A stretch of DNA of 6,832 bases from Lachnospiraceae bacterium (GTDB taxonomy: Bacteria > Bacillota > Clostridia > Lachnospirales > Lachnospiraceae). The notes below the pieces were generated by a model. The model ran no database searches, was not told the DNA's origin, and saw nothing but the letters and a program-made list of their open reading frames with translations. Positions 6,730 to 6,832 of this stretch are shown here, piece by piece. The stretch is from the NCBI GenBank assembly GCA_017964055.1, contig JAGCSS010000082.1:1-6832 (forward strand). Reading direction: 5' to 3'. Positions within the stretch are counted from its first letter, which is position 1, and the number at the start of each line of letters is the position of its first letter. The position numbers and the translations under genes were made by a program.

Positions 6730-6832
6730 ATGGAGCAGAAGGAATTACTGCGGAAAATACTGTCGGAAAACGATATAACATGCAGCGATGAGCAGCTCAT
6801 GATGCTGATACGTTTCTACGAAATGCTTGTGG
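6730..6832 (+). CDS. rsmG: 16S rRNA (guanine-527-N7) methyltransferase, 5' part
   Basis: Only the first 34 codons are present, because the window ends inside the gene. RsmG (GidB) methylates G527 in 16S rRNA with S-adenosylmethionine. The visible peptide begins MEQKELLRKI and contains an acidic helix followed by SDEQLMMLIRFYEMLV, which resembles the family N-terminal stretch in which a conserved Tyr-x-x-Leu helix precedes the Asn and the methyltransferase fold. The catalytic domain is out of view. ATG at 6730 has GTGGAG (6716-6721) 8 bases upstream. The call leans strongly on position, since rsmG follows mnmG in most Firmicutes and many other bacteria. The 99-base gap before it has no clear promoter or terminator. 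Confidence 0.8.
   Translation, partial: MEQKELLRKILSENDITCSDEQLMMLIRFYEMLV

Noticed and set aside
1..6832. Search for a novel defence, mobile or biosynthetic system
   Set aside because: Every substantial coding frame is a recognised core gene in a conserved order, with no direct repeat arrays, transposase traces or foreign-looking blocks seen by eye.

Overview
The window is an oriC-proximal housekeeping cluster of a low-to-mid GC Gram-positive bacterium, most likely a Clostridia member of the Lachnospiraceae type. The gene order rpmH–rnpA–yidD–yidC–jag–mnmE–mnmG–rsmG is the classic Firmicutes arrangement beside the replication origin. The Lachnospiraceae-like assignment comes from recalled protein style: RnpA with an RHR instead of RNR core, the CxYIPTCS form of YidD, a 444-residue YidC with a long outer loop, and MnmE with a DDPEH segment. 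I cannot place it to genus.

Positions 1-285 hold no gene. They contain a cluster of DnaA boxes (66-129) flanked by two good sigma-A-type promoters that point apart. One reads left out of the window, where dnaA is expected, and one reads right into rpmH. This is probably the upstream, dnaA-promoter half of oriC. The rpmH leader carries a marked hairpin.

Positions 286-3275 hold rpmH, rnpA, yidD, yidC and jag, all on the + strand and read from the rpmH promoter. They join ribosome and RNase P production to membrane protein insertion: L34, the RNase P protein subunit, the YidD insertion factor, the YidC insertase and the RNA-binding protein Jag (KhpB/EloR). Intergenic hairpins lie between rpmH and rnpA and between yidD and yidC. 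Two of these genes use non-ATG starts. A strong hairpin with a short T tract follows jag.

Positions 3344-6630 hold mnmE and mnmG, the two subunits of the enzyme that modifies the wobble uridine of certain tRNAs. All hallmark motifs of both proteins are intact. After a 99-base gap the window ends inside the first 34 codons of rsmG, a 16S rRNA methyltransferase.

I found no mobile element, CRISPR array, tRNA, rRNA or accessory system. The genes are ordinary core genes. The points worth a second look are the untranslated structures and some features of YidC and Jag, and none of these amounts to a new system.
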